In this document: in pieces, positions 26,040-36,446 of the stretch | Position numbering within the stretch: the first letter of the stretch is position 1 | Layout of the letters: every line of letters begins with the position of its first letter | Assembly (NCBI GenBank): GCA_044225565.1 | Contig: JBGAIL010000011.1 | Span: 1-48,826, forward strand | Length of the DNA stretch: 48,826 nt | Reading direction: 5' to 3' | From: CAVXAE01 sp044225565 | Lineage (GTDB): Bacteria > Pseudomonadota > Gammaproteobacteria > Steroidobacterales > Steroidobacteraceae | Translations under genes and position numbers: made by a program | The notes under the pieces: generated by a model | Told to the model about the DNA's origin: nothing | The model's input: the letters and a program-made list of their open reading frames with translations, nothing else | Databases searched by the model: none

Positions 26040-26929
26040 GTGCCCCGATTCCTGCCCTCCATGACCAGCCTGCGCGTCTTCGAATCCGCCGCGCGGCACC
26101 TGAGCTTCTCCCGGGCAGCGGACGAGCTCAGCCTCACCCAGAGCGCCGTGAGCCGGCAGATCCGCACGCTGGAGCAATTGCTGCGGCTGAAGCTGTTTCA
26201 CAGGATCCGCCAGCGCCTCGCGCTCACGCCGGCCGGCGCGGCCTATGCGCCGGAAGTGCGCGCCGTGCTCTCGCGCATCGAAGCAGCCACGCTGGAGCTG
26301 CTATCGCACCAGGGCACCGGCGGCGTGCTGAACCTGGCGATACTTCCCACCTTCGGCACGCGATGGCTGATTCCCCGCATGGGCTCTTTCGCACGGGTGC
26401 ATCCGCACGTCACCGTGAATTTCTCGACGCGCGCCACGGCGTTCGACTTCTCCTCCGAGCATCTCGATGCCGCCATCCACTTCGGTGATCCGGGTAACTG
26501 GCCGGGTGTCACGGCACATCGGCTCATGGGTGAGGAAGTGGTGCCCATCTGCGCCCCTTCGCTGGCCCGCAAGAAGCTGCGCACGCTCAAGGATCTGGGA
26601 AGCCAGACGTTGCTCCAGCACGCGACGCGGCCTCACGCGTGGCAGGAATGGCTGGCCTCGGCCGGCGTGAAGGACGTGAACCCGCTGAAAGGGCCGCGCT
26701 TCGAGCATTTCCAGATGGTGATCCAGGCGACGGTCGCGGGCCTCGGCGTCGCCGTGATGCCCCGCTTCCTCATCGAGGAAGAGCTCGCCTCGGGCGAGCT
26801 CGTGATCCCCTTCGATCATCCGGTGCGCAGCACGCAGGCCTATTACTTCGTCCATCCCCAGGAGAAGGAGACCCTGCCGGCGCTGCGTGCGTTTCGCGAC
26901 TGGCTGCTCTCGCAGGTGGGGCCCGCGCC

Positions 26930-26948
<19 letters not shown>
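26040..26948 (+). CDS. LysR-family transcriptional regulator (GcvA-like)
   Basis: The 302-residue protein has an N-terminal winged HTH (SLRVFESAARHLSFSRAADE, LTQSAVSRQIRTLEQLLRLK, residues 8-65) and a C-terminal substrate-binding domain. The latter includes NFSTRATAFDFSSEHLDAAI and the GcvA-like end YFVHPQEKETLPALRAFRDW. The start is either GTG 26040 or ATG 26061; the GTG is given because PRFLPS is common at the N-terminus of this subfamily. It is divergent from the DUF1338 gene, which it probably controls. Its 3' end overlaps the convergent deacetylase gene by 19 bases. Confidence 0.93.
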
Positions 26949-27967
<1,019 letters not shown>

Positions 27968-28003
27968 CAGAGCTCCTCGGGGGGATGCCGCAGCCTAGCA
28001 CGA

Positions 28004-28030
28004 CGGCTTGCAGGGTCCGTAGTCAAGCCG
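28004..28030. terminator. Hairpin between the TonB receptor and the deacetylase gene
   Basis: CGGCTTG (28004-28010) and CAAGCCG (28024-28030) form a 7-bp stem 11 bases beyond the stop of the leftward TonB-receptor gene. No U-tract follows, so it is at best a weak or Rho-assisted terminator. Confidence 0.35.
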
Positions 28031-28040
28031 CGCGCCTCCC

Positions 28041-30167
28041 CTAGAAGTCGTATCCGAGGCCCACCCGATACGTTCTCGGCTCGCCCGGCATGACGAACGT
28101 GCGGCTGTAGGAGGCGGGGAAGTACCGCTTGCCGGTGAGATTGCTCACGTTGAAGCGCACCCGATACCGGCCCCGCTCGAAGGAGATGCCTGCGTCCGCC
28201 ACGGTGTAGGGCTTCAGGTCGAAGCCCAGCGACTCGAGGCCCTGGTACGTCATGTCCCCCGCCTGGCTGCCGTAGCGGCGCGCGCCGAGGCTGAACCCGA
28301 GGCCTTTGAGCGACCCCTCGGGCACGACGTACTTGGTCCAGACGTTGAAGCCGTTGCGCGGAATGTTCACCATGCGCGAGCCCGGCTCGAGCTCGTTGTC
28401 CTCGGTCACCTCGGCGTCGGTGTAGGCGTAGTTGCCCACGATTTCCCAGGTCGGAGACACGCGGACGATGGCGTCGAGCTCGACGCCGCGACTGCGCTGC
28501 TCGCCCGTGGTCGTGTAGAAGAAATCGTCCTGCGTCGAGTTCGTGACGTCGAAGGTCGCGAGGTCCTGCCGCGTCAGCTGATACACGGACAGGGTCGTCG
28601 TGAGCCGGTCCGCGAAGAGCTGCGTCTTGAGCCCGATCTCGTACTGCTCGCCGGTCTCGGGAGGCAGCGTGTCACCCGACACGGTGATGTAGCCCGGCTG
28701 CGGCTGGAACGATTCCGCGTAGCTCACGAAGACCGAGGCGCCCGGGACGAACTCGAACGTGGCGCCGAGGCGCGGCGTGAACTTCGTGACCTTCTCTTCC
28801 TTGTCGTCCGTCCAGTCGTAACGGCCGCCGAAGAGCACGGAGAATCGATCCGTGAGCTTGACGTGGTCCTGGAAGTACACGCCGGTGCGACGCAGCTGCG
28901 CTCGCCGGTCGAGCGCCGCGACGCCGAAATCCGCGACCGGCGCGCCGTACACCGGATCGAAGACGTCGATCGGATCGATGTCGAGGAAGGCGAAGCCCTG
29001 CTTCTGGTCGAACTTGTACCAGTCCAGGCCCAGCACCGCCGTGTGGCGCACGGACTGGCCGAACTCGCCGATCAGCTGGTTGTCCGCGGCATACGCGTTG
29101 GCGCGCACCTTCTGCTTGCGCCCATAGCGGAAGAGCGTGCGCAGGTCCTCATCGAGGAAGTCCGGGTAGATCGCCTGGAAGTCGACGTCGATGGAGCTGT
29201 AGCGCGCGACCTGCCTGAAGCGCAGCGCGTCGTTGAAACGGTGCGACAGCTCCCATCCGAGCTGCTGGCGGCCGATGTCCGCCGTGTTGTCGAAAGCCGG
29301 CTCGCCGATGCCGCGCGAGCGCGGGATGCGTCCGTTCGGATTGGAAAGCACCGTGCCCTCGGCCGGCAGCGGCTGCGCGACGCCGGTGTCCTCCTCGATG
29401 AACTGGGTCAGGAAGGTGAGCTGGGTGGATTCACCGATGTCCCAGCTGAAGGACGGCGCGACGAAGAAACGCTTCGCGACGGGAATGTTGTCGACGAACG
29501 AGCCGCGCTCGCGGTACACGGCATTCACGCGGAAGGCCATGTCGTCGCGGATCGGGACGTTGCCATCGACACCGAGATCGAAATAGTCGTAACTGCCGGC
29601 GGAGACCTCCAGCTTGGCGAACGAAGCGCGCTGCGGCCGCTTGCTCACCAGATTCACCAGGCCCCCGGCCGGGGCCTGCCCGAACAGCCCGGAGGTCGGC
29701 CCTTTGAGCACCTCGACCCGCTCCATGCCGAAAAGCTCCTCCTGAGTCCAGAACGTCTGGTCCGCCAGCAGCCCGTCGAGAAAGGTGAAGCCGCTCGAAT
29801 CGAAGCCGCGGATACGATAGAAGTCGAATCCGTCGAAGTAGCCGCCCGGCACGACGCCGCCCACATTGCGCAAGGCGTCCTGCAGCTCCACCACATTCTG
29901 GTCGTCCAGCAGCTCGCGGTCGATGATGGCCACGGACTGCGGCAGCTCGATGAGCGGAACGGGAATCTTCGCGCCCTCGGCCGCGCGATCGAGCGCCTGG
30001 CGCTTGCTCAGCACCGTCACTTCGAGCTGCACTTCCTCCGGTGCATCCTTCTTCGCTCCTTCCTGGGAAGCGCCATCCTGCGCCAGCGCCGCAGCACAGG
30101 CCAGCATCAACGCAGTCGCCGTCGTGAGCGGCCGCGTCCAGTGAGCAATGTGATCGAAGGTCTTCAT
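28041..30167 (-). CDS. TonB-dependent siderophore-type receptor
   Basis: This outer-membrane gated channel takes up ferric siderophores using energy from TonB-ExbBD. The 708-residue protein has a signal peptide (ending ACAAALAQ), a TonB-box-like EVTVL near residue 50 and a plug domain with LPQSVAIIDRELLDDQNVVE, YRIRGFDSSGFTFLDGLL and MERVEVLKGPTSGLFGQAPA. A long beta-barrel ends in the usual terminal Phe (YRVGLGYDF). The layout is that of the FhuA/FpvA-like siderophore group without an STN signalling domain. The ATG at 30167 overlaps the esterase stop as ATGA. The same frame is open back into the esterase only because of a frameshift there. Confidence 0.95.
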   Translation of the reverse strand: MKTFDHIAHWTRPLTTATALMLACAAALAQDGASQEGAKKDAPEEVQLEVTVLSKRQALDRAAEGAKIPVPLIELPQSVAIIDRELLDDQNVVELQDALRNVGGVVPGGYFDGFDFYRIRGFDSSGFTFLDGLLADQTFWTQEELFGMERVEVLKGPTSGLFGQAPAGGLVNLVSKRPQRASFAKLEVSAGSYDYFDLGVDGNVPIRDDMAFRVNAVYRERGSFVDNIPVAKRFFVAPSFSWDIGESTQLTFLTQFIEEDTGVAQPLPAEGTVLSNPNGRIPRSRGIGEPAFDNTADIGRQQLGWELSHRFNDALRFRQVARYSSIDVDFQAIYPDFLDEDLRTLFRYGRKQKVRANAYAADNQLIGEFGQSVRHTAVLGLDWYKFDQKQGFAFLDIDPIDVFDPVYGAPVADFGVAALDRRAQLRRTGVYFQDHVKLTDRFSVLFGGRYDWTDDKEEKVTKFTPRLGATFEFVPGASVFVSYAESFQPQPGYITVSGDTLPPETGEQYEIGLKTQLFADRLTTTLSVYQLTRQDLATFDVTNSTQDDFFYTTTGEQRSRGVELDAIVRVSPTWEIVGNYAYTDAEVTEDNELEPGSRMVNIPRNGFNVWTKYVVPEGSLKGLGFSLGARRYGSQAGDMTYQGLESLGFDLKPYTVADAGISFERGRYRVRFNVSNLTGKRYFPASYSRTFVMPGEPRTYRVGLGYDF

Positions 30168-31622
30168 GGAACGGACTCCAGCAGGTATTGCAGCCCGGCG
30201 ACGAGGCTGTCCCGCCAGTTGAGGTAGCTGTGGTCGCCGTGAAATTCGTCGTAGCGCAAGGCGTAGCCCCTGGCGGTGAGCACGTCGCGGAACCGGCGGT
30301 TCGGCGCGAGCATCCCGTCGCCTTCGCCCAGCCCGACGCAAAGATAGAAACGCAGCGGCAGCCGCGTGCTCGCGGCGTACTGCCGCGGAAGCCAGCCGCT
30401 TTCGGCGTCCGAAGCAACATCGTCGTCGTTCGGCGAGCGGGACGGATGCCACCAGTAGGAGCCGGACATCGACAGCACGTTTCCGAAAACCCTGGGATGC
30501 AGGCGCGCAATGTTTGCTGCGGCGAGACCGCCATAGCTCGAACCGGCGACGATGGCGCGGCGCGGATCGCGCGAGACAGGCCATCGCCTGCGGATCTGCG
30601 GCACCAGCTCGTCCGCGATGAACGACGCGAATGCCGGATTCGGCGGCAGCTCGACACCGCGATGCGCCTCGTCGATGGGGCTGACGAAGATCACGAAGAG
30701 CGGCGGGATCACCTTCCCGTCGATGAGATGGTCGAGGATCGCGGCGGTCGGCACGGATTGCAGATACGCCTCGCGATCGAACGCCCGCCGCACCCGATCG
30801 GGCCCCGCTCGAGCCGTCCTTCGCCCGCCCGCCGTTCGATCGAAAACCCGGCGGCGCGTAGATCGAAACCTTGCGGGTGTTGGCGAGTATCCGGCTTGCC
30901 ACCTCCAGGGTCGTCACCTCACCACGGGCCGTGCTCTCGCGCCGGTCGAGCCAGGGCTCCGGCGGCGCAGACGGCCCTTCGAAGTACGAATTGCGCACCG
31001 CCCTGCCGCCGAAGTCGTCCAGGAACGATCGCGACGCGAGCGGATCAGCGAACAGCTCGTACCCGAGCCCATCGAGCTCGAGCCGCGACACGGCCTGCGC
31101 ATCCGGCTGACGGCCCTGCGGCCACGCCAGGTAGTACCGATAGCGCGAGCGCGCATCGAGCACGAAGCTCTTCTGCAGCACATCCGTACCGGGCACGCGC
31201 TCGAAGCGCGCGAGAGTGCGGCTGCCTCCCGGCACGAAACTGCCGATCAATCCCGAGTTGCGCAGGGCGGCGTCGCTCTCGTCGTCGGACGAGCCCGCCG
31301 GGACCGGCGCACGCAACACGAACGTGACTCGGATCCGGCTGCCGCCCTCGAGCAGATCTACGAGCGGAGTCCCTCCCTTGGACACCGCATCCCAGAAATA
31401 ACGCGTGGCGCCATCGCGCTCCTGTGGCGCGGCCACACGCAACGCGGCGATGCGCGGCGATTCAGGCAGCTCCTCAGCCGAGGAGACCTCGCCGAGCGAC
31501 AGGATGACCAGCATCGTTGCCACGAGCCAACGTGCAGGCGATCCGACTTGAGTTTGTTCGAGTGAGCCCAAGCGCGAGCCGGTGTTTGATTCGGATGCGA
31601 GCCGAATCTGACACGTCGCCAC
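30164..31622 (-). CDS. Exported Fes-like (enterochelin/siderophore) esterase, frame change near 30795
   Basis: Fes/IroE-type serine hydrolases cut tri-ester siderophores to release iron. The N-terminal half has the Fes N-terminal fold (ATRYFWDAVSKGGTPLVD, RIRVTFVLRAPVPAG, FERVPGTDVLQKSFVLDARS) up to VSIYAPPGFRSNGG. The C-terminal half lies in the next frame: FDREAYLQSVPTAAILDHLI, PPLFVIFVSPIDEAHRGVEL, the nucleophile elbow IVAGSSYGGLAAANIA and the catalytic-His end EFHGDHSYLNWRDSLVAGLQ. A hydrophobic stretch (ATMLVILSLGEVSSA) suggests export. The start is uncertain: ATG 31622 gives a long leader. The stop overlaps the TonB receptor start, so both form one siderophore operon. Confidence 0.85.
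31588..31608. promoter_or_regulatory. Dyad near the 5' end of the esterase gene
   Basis: GATTCGG-N7-CCGAATC is a perfect 7-bp-arm dyad just inside or upstream of the esterase start, depending on which start is used. It could be a repressor site; it does not match a Fur box. Function unknown. Confidence 0.35.
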
Positions 31623-31633
31623 CGGGGGCGGAA

Positions 31634-31669
31634 GACGCGGAGAAGCCTGTTTTGTGGCTTCTCCGCGTC
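31634..31669 (-). terminator. Strong hairpin after the lipoprotein D-aminoacylase gene
   Basis: Perfect 14-bp arms (GACGCGGAGAAGCC and GGCTTCTCCGCGTC) with an 8-base T-rich loop lie 43 bases beyond the stop of the leftward amidohydrolase gene and 12 bases before the esterase ORF. It should fold very stably. The following bases are only TTCC, so it may work as a terminator, an mRNA 3'-end stabiliser or a barrier between two operons. Confidence 0.6.
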
Positions 31670-31711
31670 AATGGCCCACTCGAGATATAGAAAGCCCCGC
31701 GCGAGACAGGG

Positions 31712-33305
31712 TCAGTTGTGTTTGACCTGCGATTCGCCGCCGCTCTGCTCCGCGCGCTTCACCGCCATGCCGGTATGTGCGCCCGTCGCTTTGCCGTCCT
31801 CCAGCACGACGCTGCCGTTGACCCAGACCTTGCGGATGCCGGTGGACAGCGCATGAGGATCTTTCGTGGTGGCGTGATCCGCGACGGTGGCGGGATCGAA
31901 CAGCAAGAGGTCCGCGAACGTGCCCGCTTCGATGCGCCCACGATCCGCGATGCCCATGTGCTCCGCCGCCTCCGCGCTCATCTTGCGCACTGCGCCTTCG
32001 AGAGTGAGCGTGCCGCGCTCGCGCACGTACAACCTCAGCACACGCGTGAACGAGCCCGCACCGCGCGGATGGCCATCGTCCAACGCGCCATCGGAGCAGA
32101 TGTTGGAATGCGGCCAGGCGATGAGCTTCTCGACATCATCGGAGCGCATGCTGGTGCCGATGACCGACTCTTCCGCCCCGGGCACCTGCGATTCCGCGAT
32201 GAGCGCCATGAGCGTGGTGGCCGGATCGGTGCCGCGCATCTTCGCGATCTGCGCGACGGTGTGATCGACCAGCGCCGGCTCGGGCGTGAACTGCGAGATG
32301 AGCAGCCCTTCCGGCGGCGCGAGGCTGCGCAGCACGAACTCCGCGGTCTTGCGGTTCTTGAAGTCCCGGTCCGGGAACATCACGGTGAGCGTGGATTGCC
32401 AGTACTCGTAGGGATACACGTCGCCGGTGATGTTCACGCCTTCGGCGCGCGCCCTATCCATGATGCCCAGGAACTTGTCGGCCTGACCCCACCAGTCCGT
32501 CATGGCGAGCTTCATGTGCGAGACCTGCACGGGCATCTTCGTCTCGCGGCCGATGGCGATGATCTCGTCCAGCGCCTTCCAGATCGCGCGATCCTCGCTG
32601 CGCATGTGGCTGATGTAGCGACCGCCGTAGCCCGCGGCGACGCGTGCCAGCGTCATCACTTCCTCCGGGCTCGAATAGATGCCCGGGTCGTACTCGAGGC
32701 CGGTGGAGAGGCCGATCGCGCCCTCCTCCATCCCCTTGCGCACCAGATCCGACATGCGGGCGATCTCGGCTTCCGTCGCCTTGCGCTTGAAGTCTTCGCC
32801 CATCACTTCGTGGCGCACGGAGTTGTGGCCCACGTAGGTCGCGACGTTGATGGCCGGCGGCGTGGTGGTCATGCGGCTGAACAGCTCGCCCGGGGCGAAG
32901 ACGTTGCCGCCGTCCTGGCCCGCGACGATGGTGGTGATGCCCTGACTCACCGCCGCGAGTGCATCCCGCTGCTCGAAGAGCCCTCCGTCATGGTGGCTGT
33001 GCGTATCGATGAAACCCGGCGCCAGCGCGAGCCCACCCGCATCCACCACCGTCTCGCCTTCGGCCGGCTTCAGATCTCCCACTTCGGCGATGCGCTGCCC
33101 GCGGATGCGCACGCTCCCCGGAGTACGGGGCCTTGCCGAGCCATCGACGATGCGCGCGTTCACGATGAGCGTGGAAGGCTCCGTGACTTTCGGCGGTGGC
33201 GGCTTGCCCAGCCTCTTTCGAACATGCCGCAGCCATGGCCAGAACACAGGCGGCGGTGAGAACGCGGGCGAGCCGCGCCAAGGGAAGTTGCAACGTCGAG
33301 CTCAT
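31712..33305 (-). CDS. Lipoprotein N-acyl-D-amino-acid deacylase-type amidohydrolase, frame change near 33195
   Basis: Family members remove acyl groups from N-acyl-D-amino acids. The amidohydrolase core is complete: APGFIDTHSHHDGG (metal His-x-His), GLSTGLEYDPGIYSSPEEV, RYISHMRSED, PVQVSHMKLA and the late Asp/His in CSDGALDDGHPRG. The Cys that binds zinc in classical D-aminoacylases is replaced by Asp in IVAGQDGGN. The N-terminus, in the neighbouring frame, starts at ATG 33305 with SSTLQLPLARLARVLTAACV and a Cys after LAMAAA, which looks like a lipoprotein signal. The frame change falls just after it. The ATG overlaps the araC stop (ATGA). Other amidohydrolase activities, such as dipeptidase, remain possible. 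Confidence 0.88.
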
Positions 33306-34144
33306 TGAGGACCTTTCGAGTGGCGTGAGGAGCTGCCTGCCGGAGTTGATGCGACAGGCACAGTCACGGTGGCGGATTGAGTGTAGTAATGCGTGGGCGT
33401 GGTGCCGAAAGTGCGCCGGAAGCGCGCGGTGAAGGCACTGGGGCTCTGATAGCCCACGTCCAGCGCGACCGCGGTCACCGGCTGGCCTGCGGCAAGCCGG
33501 GACAAGGCTTCGAGCAGGCGCACGTGCTGGCGCCACGAAGCGAAGCTCATTCCGGTTTCGCGACGGAAAGTGCGCGTGAGCGTGCGCCGGCTCATGCCAG
33601 CGGCCTTCGCCCAGTAGGCAAGGCCCTGCCCTTGCGCCGGCTCTTTGAACAGCGCGCGGCAGATGCGTGCGAGGCGCGCGTCCGCAGGCATGGGTGCGCA
33701 CAGCGGCACCACGGGCATCGTCGCGATCTCATCGAGGATCAACGCCATGATGCGACCCTCCCGGCCGCCAAGATCGTATTCGAGCGGGATGTCCACTGCG
33801 GCAATGATGAGCGAGCGCAGCAGCTCGGAGACTTCGAGCACGCAGCAAGCGCGCGGCAGTCGCGGGCTGGATTGCCCATCCACGTACAACGTGCGCAACG
33901 AAACCGCGTCGCGGCAACGCACCTCGTGCTTCGTGCCGGCAGGAAGCCACACCGCACGTTGCGGCGGCACCACGAACCCGCCGTCTTCCGTGAGCACGGA
34001 CATGACGCCCCTGCTCGCATAGAGCAGCTGCGATCGAAGATGGCTGTGCGTGCCTTCCACGTGCCCCGCCGGATACTCGTCCGCGAGCGCCGCGACGGGA
34101 CGCGGGATTTCCTGAAGTTCGGCTTGGCTTCGCTTCCAGGGCAT
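33302..34144 (-). CDS. AraC-family transcriptional regulator
   Basis: The 280-residue protein has an N-terminal cupin sensor (EYPAGHVEGTHSHLRSQLLY, VPPQRAVWLPAGTKHEVRCR, residues 20-90). Two C-terminal HTH motifs follow: WAKAAGMSRRTLTRTFRRET at about 183-202 and VTAVALDVGYQSPSAFTARF at about 232-251. Its stop overlaps the start of the D-aminoacylase gene, so regulator and enzyme are co-translated. It is divergent from dgcN-dgcA, with 247 bases between. It is the obvious candidate regulator of both transcription units. Such cupin-AraC proteins usually bind a small ligand; which one is unknown here. Confidence 0.95.
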   Translation of the reverse strand: MPWKRSQAELQEIPRPVAALADEYPAGHVEGTHSHLRSQLLYASRGVMSVLTEDGGFVVPPQRAVWLPAGTKHEVRCRDAVSLRTLYVDGQSSPRLPRACCVLEVSELLRSLIIAAVDIPLEYDLGGREGRIMALILDEIATMPVVPLCAPMPADARLARICRALFKEPAQGQGLAYWAKAAGMSRRTLTRTFRRETGMSFASWRQHVRLLEALSRLAAGQPVTAVALDVGYQSPSAFTARFRRTFGTTPTHYYTQSATVTVPVASTPAGSSSRHSKGPQ

Positions 34145-34162
34145 GGCTTCGGCTCCGCGGCT

Positions 34163-34191
34163 CTTATAGGCGCTGCGATACGCAAACGCAA
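34163..34191 (-). promoter_or_regulatory. Candidate promoter of the araC gene
   Basis: On the minus strand TTGCGT (34191-34186) and TATAAG (34168-34163) are separated by 17 bases. The predicted transcript starts about 12 bases before the araC ATG, so the leader would be very short. Confidence 0.5.
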
Positions 34192-34320
34192 TCGAGCCGA
34201 CGAGCTCCCGGAACGCTTCCGCGCCGGGCGCTGGAAGCTGTCGCTCTTCAGCTCCGGAACACGCTTTTCACGCGCCGGCGCCGACGGGTTTGGACGAAAT
34301 TCTCGCGTGTGCAGAGGAGC

Positions 34321-34349
34321 TTCACGCAGGGTGTTCCGCTGGCTATCCT
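34321..34349 (+). promoter_or_regulatory. Candidate promoter of dgcN-dgcA
   Basis: TTCACG (34321-34326) and TATCCT (34344-34349) are 17 bases apart, each matching four of six consensus bases. The dgcN GTG at 34392 follows with GGAG seven bases before it. The rest of the 34145-34391 gap holds no gene and presumably the AraC operator. Confidence 0.45.
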
Positions 34350-34391
34350 TTGCGCCGTGCCGCACTTCAGCGGAATCCCCCGGAGACTTCA

Positions 34392-35435
34392 GTGACCCAG
34401 GCAAACGCGCCGCGCAGTGAGCAGCCGACCATCAAGCTGCGCACCCCCTATCTTCTGTTCGTGGGCGATGCGCCCACCGAGCCGCACGCCAAGACGGCCT
34501 TCGGCATCCGTGACTGGGCGCCGGAGACCTGCCTCGGCCAGATGCGCCTGCCCGAATCGAAAGTGGACCTCGGCCTGCCGGAGATGACTCCGGAATCTGC
34601 CGCGAAGGCCGGCGCGGGCTCCATCGTCATCGGCGTGGCGCCGGTGGGCGGCCGCATCCCGGATGCGTGGGCTCCCATCCTCAAGCGCGCTCTCGAAGCC
34701 GGCCTCGACGTGGTCAGCGGCATGCACACGCCGCTCGCCGAAGTGCCGGGCCTCGCCGAAGCGGCGCGCAAGAGCGGTGCGGCGCTCGTCGACATCCGCA
34801 TCCCGAAGCGCCGCTTCGATGTCGGCACCGGCCGCAAGCGCACCGGAAAGCGCGTGCTCACGGTCGGCACGGATTGTGCGCTCGGCAAGAAATACACGGC
34901 GCTCGCGCTGACGAAGGCGATGCGCCAGAAAGGCATCTCCGCCTCGTTCCGTGCCACGGGGCAGACGGGTGTGATGATCGCCGGCGCGGGTGTCGCCATC
35001 GACGCCGTAGTCGCGGACTTCATCGCCGGCGCCGCCGAAGCGCTGTCGCCGGATGCAGCGGCGGATCACTGGGACCTCATCGAGGGCCAGGGCTCGCTGT
35101 TCCATCCGGCCTATGCCGCAGTGACGCTGGGCCTGCTGCACGGCTCGCAACCCGATGCGCTGGTGCTCTGCCACGATCCGACGCGCAAGCACATCGGCGC
35201 GTATCCCGACTTCCCGCTGCCGGATCTGCGCACTGCCGCAGACCGCTACATCGAAGCGGGGCGTCTCACCAATCCGAAGGTGCGGCTCGCCGCCGTCAGC
35301 CTCAACACGTCGGCGCTCTCGCCGGCGGAGCGTGAGCGCGTCATCGCCGAAACGGCGAAGTCCATGGGCGTGCCCTGCTTCGATCCTCTCAAGTCCCCGC
35401 TCGACGAGGCGGTGGCTTCGGTGCTGAAGTCATGA
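34392..35435 (+). CDS. dgcN: DUF1611 protein, D-glutamate N-acetyltransferase (DgcN) family
   Basis: DgcN acetylates D-glutamate with acetyl-CoA in the DgcN-DgcA route of D-Glu breakdown described in marine proteobacteria and haloarchaea. The 347-residue protein matches DUF1611: FVGDAPTEPHAKTAFGIRDW, GAGSIVIGVAPVGGRIPDAW, a P-loop-like GTDCALGKKYTALAL near residue 160, then DLIEGQGSLFHPAYAAVTLG and CHDPTRKHIGAYPDFPLPDL. GTG 34392 is chosen for its GGAG site; an in-frame ATG 34 codons upstream adds nothing conserved. Its stop overlaps the dgcA start as ATGA. The pairing with an epimerase is what supports the specific DgcN call. Confidence 0.87.
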   Translation: MTQANAPRSEQPTIKLRTPYLLFVGDAPTEPHAKTAFGIRDWAPETCLGQMRLPESKVDLGLPEMTPESAAKAGAGSIVIGVAPVGGRIPDAWAPILKRALEAGLDVVSGMHTPLAEVPGLAEAARKSGAALVDIRIPKRRFDVGTGRKRTGKRVLTVGTDCALGKKYTALALTKAMRQKGISASFRATGQTGVMIAGAGVAIDAVVADFIAGAAEALSPDAAADHWDLIEGQGSLFHPAYAAVTLGLLHGSQPDALVLCHDPTRKHIGAYPDFPLPDLRTAADRYIEAGRLTNPKVRLAAVSLNTSALSPAERERVIAETAKSMGVPCFDPLKSPLDEAVASVLKS

Positions 35436-36415
35436 GCCTGCGCCTCGAGGCCGAAACCAAGGTGTGGCCGCTGCGCGAGCCGTTCACCATCTCGCGCGGC
35501 ACGCAGACGGAATGCGAAGTCATCGTCGTCACGCTGGACGACGGCAAGCACGTGGCGCGCGGGGAAGCCGTCGGCGTGGATTATCACGGCGAGACGCTGC
35601 AGAGCATGCTCCAGCAGGTGGAAGAAGTGCGCGCCAAGGTGGAACGCGGCGCCACGAGGCAGGAGCTGCTCAAGCTGCTGCCACCGGGCGGCGCGCGTAA
35701 CGTCATCGACATCGCCCTGTGGGACCTTGAAGCGAAGCGCAGCGGCAAGCGTGCGTGGGAGCTCGCGGGCATGCCGAATGCGCACCCCATCGCCACCACC
35801 GAGACCATCGGCATCCGCAGCATCGCCGCGTTCGAAGAGCGCGCGCGCCAGCTCGCGAAGTACGAGTGGATCAAGATCAAGGTGAATGCGAGCGATCCCA
35901 TCGGATGCGTGCGTGCCGTGCGCCGCGGGGCACCGCGCTCGAAGCTGGTGGTGGATGCGAACCAGGCCTGGGACGTGAAGCAGCTGGTGGAGATCGCCCC
36001 TGCTCTGGTGGAACTGAAGGTGGACCTGCTCGAGCAGCCCGTGCCCATCGATGGCGACGAAGGCCTGGCGAGCGTGGATCTGCCGATTCCGGTTTGCGCG
36101 GACGAGCCGGCCAACACGGTGGAAGACCTGCCGCGGCTGATCGACCGCTACGACTACGTGAACATCAAGCTCGACAAGAGCGGTGGCCTCACGGCCGGCC
36201 TCGAGCTCGCGCACGCCGCGCGCGCGGCAGGCATGAAGCTCATGGTCGGATGCATGGTGGGCGGCTCCATCGCGATGGCGCCCGGCATGATCGTGGCGCA
36301 GCTCTGCGAGGTGTCGGACCTGGATGGCCCGCTGCTGCAGGCGGCGGACTGGCCGAACCCCATCGAGTATCGCGATGGGGTGATGAGCCTGCCTTCACGC
36401 GAGCTCTGGGGTTAA
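35432..36415 (+). CDS. dgcA: Enolase-superfamily epimerase, N-acetyl-D-glutamate racemase (DgcA) / dipeptide epimerase family
   Basis: DgcA racemises N-acetyl-D-Glu to N-acetyl-L-Glu; close relatives epimerise L-Ala-D/L-Glu dipeptides from cell wall. The 327-residue protein has the muconate-lactonising subgroup marks: the KxK acid/base motif in WIKIKVNAS (about 147), metal ligands in VDANQAW (about 173), LEQPVP and CADEPANTVEDL (about 222), and the second lysine in YVNIKLDKSGGLT (about 246). Later come GCMVGGSIAMAPG and a short end. It follows dgcN with an ATGA overlap. The enzyme class is sure; DgcA rather than dipeptide epimerase rests on the DUF1611 partner, and both activities are possible. 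Confidence 0.88.
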   Translation: MSLRLEAETKVWPLREPFTISRGTQTECEVIVVTLDDGKHVARGEAVGVDYHGETLQSMLQQVEEVRAKVERGATRQELLKLLPPGGARNVIDIALWDLEAKRSGKRAWELAGMPNAHPIATTETIGIRSIAAFEERARQLAKYEWIKIKVNASDPIGCVRAVRRGAPRSKLVVDANQAWDVKQLVEIAPALVELKVDLLEQPVPIDGDEGLASVDLPIPVCADEPANTVEDLPRLIDRYDYVNIKLDKSGGLTAGLELAHAARAAGMKLMVGCMVGGSIAMAPGMIVAQLCEVSDLDGPLLQAADWPNPIEYRDGVMSLPSRELWG

Positions 36416-36446
36416 ACGAGAGCGCAGCAAACAGCGTGGCCTGGCG

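Noticed and set aside
28041..31622. A 1193-residue fusion of esterase N-terminus and TonB receptor
   Set aside because: The C-terminal half of the esterase lies in another frame with its own stop overlapping the receptor ATG. Between about 30170 and 30790 the fused frame gives Arg/Ala-rich nonsense.
34290..34391. Extra N-terminal 34 residues for dgcN
   Set aside because: They overlap the candidate promoter, have no conservation-like features, and the GTG at 34392 has a good ribosome site.
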